DNA from: Patescibacteria group bacterium
GTDB lineage: Bacteria > Patescibacteriota > Minisyncoccia > Phycocordibacterales > SIBU01
Length of the DNA: 15,560 nt
Direction of reading: 5' to 3'
Assembly (NCBI GenBank): GCA_018968805.1
Contig: JAGWZX010000003.1
Coordinates: 1-15,560, forward strand
Under the pieces are notes generated by a model, which was not told where the DNA came from, searched no databases, and saw only the letters and a list, made by a program, of their open reading frames with translations. Shown here piece after piece: positions 13,533 through 15,560 of the stretch. The position numbers were made by a program, and so were the translations under genes. Position 1 is the stretch's first letter; the number at the start of each line of letters is the position of its first letter.

Positions 13533-13556
13533 ACTATATCAATATATATTGATATA
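13533..13556 (-). promoter_or_regulatory. ars operator and -10 region
   Basis: A perfect 22-bp palindrome (13535-13556) of the form TATATCAA-N6-TTGATATA, the usual shape of an ArsR/SmtB operator. Within it TATATT (13541-13546) lies eight bases before the arsR ATG and probably serves as -10 box. Bound repressor would block RNA polymerase directly. No Shine-Dalgarno sequence precedes arsR. Confidence 0.85.
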
Positions 13557-13560
13557 TTAG

Positions 13561-13588
13561 CAAAAATAAAAAAGGGTGTAAATACCCT
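13561..13588 (-). terminator. intrinsic terminator after the GlpM-like gene
   Basis: On the minus strand AGGGT (13584-13588) pairs with ACCCT (13573-13577) across a 6-nt loop, and a T-rich run (TTTTTATTTTT) follows. It insulates the ars operon, whose promoter begins at once downstream. Confidence 0.75.
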
Positions 13589-13609
13589 CCGTCCTTTTCC
13601 AAAACCCGC

Positions 13610-13966
13610 CTATCGAAACAACCTGAAATGGCTTACTGCTAAAAGATACAGCAAGGCCAGAACAAAAAACACGCCGAGTCCGACGAGGATTGCCTTATGC
13701 GGTCCGATTCTGGGGGAAAGATACGCTACGGCGATCATATACGGTATCCACGATACGATTGTTCCAAAAAGGACAAACCAGGCGTGCTGGCCGACCGCAA
13801 TGCCTCCTTTTGACTGGCCTATAAAAAGATAGGCCACAAGGGTAAAAACCGGAATGAGCGTGGCAAATCCGGACAACAACCGGTTATTGTTTTCTTCCAG
13901 AACAACGATAATGGTGGTAAATAAACCGCCAGTTATGAAATAAATTATAAAGCTTGATAAATCCAT
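13610..13966 (-). CDS. GlpM-like small membrane protein
   Basis: Seen: 118 residues with four membrane segments (about 5-23, 31-50, 62-83 and 91-112) and short loops. The middle resembles E. coli GlpM as I recall it: LLSGFATLIPVFTLVAYLFIG (GlpM: IAGLIPLFPTFALIAHYI) and VLFGTIVSWIPYMIAVAYL (GlpM: IIFSMWSIIPYFVYLVSLWY). The function of GlpM is poorly known. An upstream TTG (13972) is in frame, but I prefer the ATG at 13966. The gene is on the same strand as the ars operon and directly upstream of it, yet a terminator lies between, so it is probably a separate unit. A leader of about 70 nt with competing hairpins precedes it. Confidence 0.65.
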   Translation of the reverse strand: MDLSSFIIYFITGGLFTTIIVVLEENNNRLLSGFATLIPVFTLVAYLFIGQSKGGIAVGQHAWFVLFGTIVSWIPYMIAVAYLSPRIGPHKAILVGLGVFFVLALLYLLAVSHFRLFR

Positions 13967-14046
13967 AATCAAAACAACTACCCTGCGGCAGGAAGACCGC
14001 AGAGCATGTCCGGTCTAATGACGCAAGCGGTTATGGATAAATTTTA
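13967..14046 (-). promoter_or_regulatory. promoter and structured leader of the GlpM-like gene
   Basis: On the minus strand TG-G-TAAAAT (hexamer 14041-14046) resembles an extended -10, giving a leader of roughly 70 nt. The leader can form two stems that exclude each other. AGACCG pairs with CGGTCT (14010-14015 and 13994-13999), and CTGCGG pairs with CCGCAG (13997-14002 and 13983-13988). They share the bases at 13997-13999, as in an attenuator or RNA switch. Stems are only 6 bp, so this is suggestive only. Confidence 0.35.
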
Positions 14047-14138
14047 CCATAATTAAAAAGAAAAACTATCATAATCTCATTTTACCCGCCCTCCGATTTC
14101 GCCCGCGCCCGCAAGCAGGAATTCGGATTCATTCCGTA

Positions 14139-14159
14139 CCGCGCGCCGAAGGCGCGCGG
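14139..14159. repeat. 9-bp GC-only hairpin with 3-nt loop downstream of tRNA-Ala
   Basis: CCGCGCGCC (14139-14147) and GGCGCGCGG (14151-14159) pair perfectly around GAA. The nearby TCGGATTCATTCCG repeats the CGGATTCAT word seen at the other two intergenic palindromes. It lies 48 nt past the tRNA 3' end and has no T-run on the tRNA strand. Confidence 0.75.
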
Positions 14160-14206
14160 CGAGCAAACTTATTTTTCCACTTCCGAAAATTTGCAAAGTT
14201 TCAATT

Positions 14207-14282
14207 TGGTGGACCGTGCGAGATTCGAACTCGCTACCCCCACATTGCAAATGTGGTGCTCTACCAATTGAGCTAACGGCCC
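14207..14282 (-). tRNA. tRNA-Ala (anticodon UGC)
   Basis: All arms fold on the minus strand: acceptor GGGCCGT with ACGGTCC, D-arm GCTC/GAGC, anticodon stem CCACA/TGTGG around the loop TTTGCAA (anticodon TGC), variable GGGTA, and T-arm GCGAG-TTCGAAT-CTCGC. The G3-U70 pair, the main alanine identity element, is present. The 3' CCA is encoded (14207-14209). Length is 76 nt. It starts 22 nt after the end of the ligase gene on the same strand, so it may share that transcript; a weak TATCAT lies nine bases upstream. Confidence 0.97.
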
Positions 14283-14304
14283 GAAGGTTCAATGATAGAG
14301 TACC

Positions 14305-15273
14305 TCATTTTCCCGCCAGTGCCAAACCAAGAACGTGGCTTATAAACTCGGAAAGCGACGAACCGACAGCGGCGAGCGATCCGGCAAATTCCCCATCGGC
14401 CGAAAGCTCCGGATCATGATTGATTTCCAAAAAATATACGCCGCGCTTGGGAGACACGATAAAATCAGAACGAGAATAATGGCGGAGGCCGAGCGTTTCG
14501 TGGGCAACGCGCGCGGTATTTTGAATCGCCTCTTTTTCCATGGCGCTGAACCGGCCCGAATGGATTGCCCGGCCACCTTCTCCGTATTTCGCATTATAAT
14601 CAAAGAACATCGCGCCTTTGGGCAAAACAATTTCCACAGGAAGCATCGGATACAGCGTTTGGCCTCGGAAACCTTCTATCACGGCGCAAGTCGCTTCCCT
14701 GCCGCTTATAAACTCTTCGATCAATGCCGTATTTGAATGCGAGAACGCCTGCGCCAGAGCCTTCTCAAAGCTGAAAACATCGCGGGCAACGGCGACGCCG
14801 AGCGACGAGCCGGAAGCCACGGGTTTTACAATTGAAGGATTGGGAACGGTCTGCCAGAGCTTGTATGGACCGATTTTTTCCGCGTCGCCTTTATTAATTA
14901 GTTTGTGCACCGGCGTCTTAATACCGCGGCGGGCAAGCAGTTTTTTGGCATTACCCTTGTGCTGGGCAAAAGCGGAAGCCAATCTGCCGGAACCCGTATG
15001 TGGCACGCCGAACGCGTTTAGAAGATGCGTAATATCATTGTGTTCGCCGCGCAAAGCGTCAAATATTACATCAACCTGCCGAAAAATTTTCTGAGGCGGC
15101 GTCACGATGCCGTTGACATGCCAAACGCCTTTTTTGTCAATAAAAATATCAACGGGAAGGTACGGTTCGGACAAATTACGGAGAATGGAAGCGCCGGTTT
15201 TTAGCGAAAAGTCATATTCAGGAAACGGGCCGCCGCGCATCACGCCAACTCTGATTTTTTTGAAAAACGACAT
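14305..15273 (-). CDS. ddl: divergent D-alanine--D-alanine ligase (ATP-grasp)
   Basis: Ddl joins two D-Ala with ATP for the peptidoglycan stem. Seen: an N-terminal GGPFPEYDFSLKTG (14-27, keeping the conserved Glu, E19), HTGSGRLASAFAQHKGNAKKLL (92-113), the ATP-binding IVKPVASGSSLG (148-159), FDYNAKYGEGG (224-234), and FLEINHDPEL (281-290). Length 322 is normal. Two motifs differ from E. coli DdlB: the HGxxGEDG block is RGEHNDITHL (75-84), and the ExNTxPGMT block, which shapes the second D-Ala site, is EINHDPELSA. The fold is secure, but the second substrate could differ, such as another amino acid. Promoter TATAAT lies six bases before the ATG. tRNA-Ala follows. Confidence 0.85.
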   Translation of the reverse strand: MSFFKKIRVGVMRGGPFPEYDFSLKTGASILRNLSEPYLPVDIFIDKKGVWHVNGIVTPPQKIFRQVDVIFDALRGEHNDITHLLNAFGVPHTGSGRLASAFAQHKGNAKKLLARRGIKTPVHKLINKGDAEKIGPYKLWQTVPNPSIVKPVASGSSLGVAVARDVFSFEKALAQAFSHSNTALIEEFISGREATCAVIEGFRGQTLYPMLPVEIVLPKGAMFFDYNAKYGEGGRAIHSGRFSAMEKEAIQNTARVAHETLGLRHYSRSDFIVSPKRGVYFLEINHDPELSADGEFAGSLAAVGSSLSEFISHVLGLALAGK

Positions 15274-15288
15274 GAAAACATTATAACA
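15274..15288 (-). promoter_or_regulatory. ddl extended -10, leaderless spacing
   Basis: TG-T-TATAAT (hexamer 15280-15285, minus strand), six bases (GTTTTC), then the ATG at 15273. A perfect -10 with TG upstream and no room for a Shine-Dalgarno sequence. Confidence 0.65.
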
Positions 15289-15345
15289 CGCGCGGCAAGG
15301 GAAGCTCTCTGAGGGTTCATAATGTCACAGAGAAGAAACCAAGCA

Positions 15346-15376
15346 AAAGAAAATCCCAGCCCGAGTTGGCTGGGAT
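15346..15376 (-). terminator. intrinsic terminator of the partial gene at the right edge
   Basis: On the minus strand ATCCCAGCC (15368-15376) pairs perfectly with GGCTGGGAT (15353-15361) across a 6-nt loop, followed at once by a T-rich tract (TTTTCTTTT). It lies 20 nt past the stop codon at 15396. Confidence 0.85.
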
Positions 15377-15395
15377 GGCAAAAAATAAATACGGT

Positions 15396-15560
15396 CTAGC
15401 CGCCCTCCACCTTTGAACCTGAAGACAAAGACAGTATGATTGGTTTGCCGTCAAGGCCTATGTAAGGAGGTCCCGCGACGAGTGGCATGGGGTTGCCATC
15501 CCGCTCCGCCGCTGACATTGGTTGTGTTTCTTGTAGCGGAGCGGCTTCAGGGTCGCTCGC
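15396..15560 (-). CDS. 3' end of an unidentified gene (partial)
   Basis: Seen: 54 codons open from the window edge to a TAG at 15396-15398. The visible part is rich in Pro, Ala and Glu (ASDPEAAPLQETQPMSAAE) and ends with YIGLDGKPIILSLSSGSKVEGG, which looks like a disordered tail or the end of a beta-rich protein. A strong terminator follows, which supports a real gene end. An internal ATG (about 40 codons from the end) means it could also be a very short protein. I do not recognise it. Confidence 0.5.
   Translation of the reverse strand, partial: ASDPEAAPLQETQPMSAAERDGNPMPLVAGPPYIGLDGKPIILSLSSGSKVEGG

Noticed and set aside
14077..14292. 71-residue open frame across the tRNA
   Set aside because: It is the tRNA-Ala read as protein plus flanking GC-rich repeat; the tRNA folds fully.
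1..15560. CRISPR array, transposase, integrase or phage genes
   Set aside because: I found no regularly spaced repeats and no protein with such motifs; the repeats present are single palindromes.

Overview
The gene content suggests a member of the Candidate Phyla Radiation (Patescibacteria), most likely a Parcubacteria-like lineage. The signs are compact housekeeping genes with short intergenic gaps, a PriA whose helicase motifs are worn away, a PEGA-domain membrane protein beside it, almost no Shine-Dalgarno sequences, and a 522-residue membrane protein I cannot name. The assignment is inference from gene content; no 16S rRNA gene is present.

Layout. Positions 1-3890 read on the minus strand: murA, mreB, a DNA polymerase III delta'-like gene, frr, and the first 13 codons of a gene leaving the window (possibly the site-2 protease rseP). 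A divergent promoter region (3891-4052) separates these from a plus-strand block (4053-8422): PEGA-domain protein, priA, def, fmt. After a hairpin-rich convergent junction (8423-8611) the rest reads on the minus strand: a new 51-residue membrane protein behind hpf; the 522-residue membrane protein; a PEBP-family protein overlapping a DUF167 (YggU-like) gene; an arsR / CXXC thioredoxin-like / ArsP-type permease operon with a perfect 22-bp operator; a GlpM-like membrane protein; tRNA-Ala(UGC); a divergent D-Ala-D-Ala ligase; and the 3' end of an unidentified gene followed by a terminator.

Function. Most genes serve cell-wall growth (MurA, MreB, Ddl), translation (RRF, peptide deformylase, methionyl-tRNA formyltransferase, HPF, tRNA-Ala) and replication (delta', PriA). 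The ars-type operon is the one clearly accessory module; it looks AT-richer than its neighbours, which fits transfer.

Two patterns run across the window. First, about half the genes have a -10-like hexamer ending only 6-9 nt before the start codon with no Shine-Dalgarno sequence, which predicts leaderless mRNAs; this also corrects the starts of murA and hpf. Second, GC-rich perfect palindromes, often with a 3-nt loop, occur in gaps and also inside the murA and priA reading frames, as if a palindromic element family had spread through the genome.
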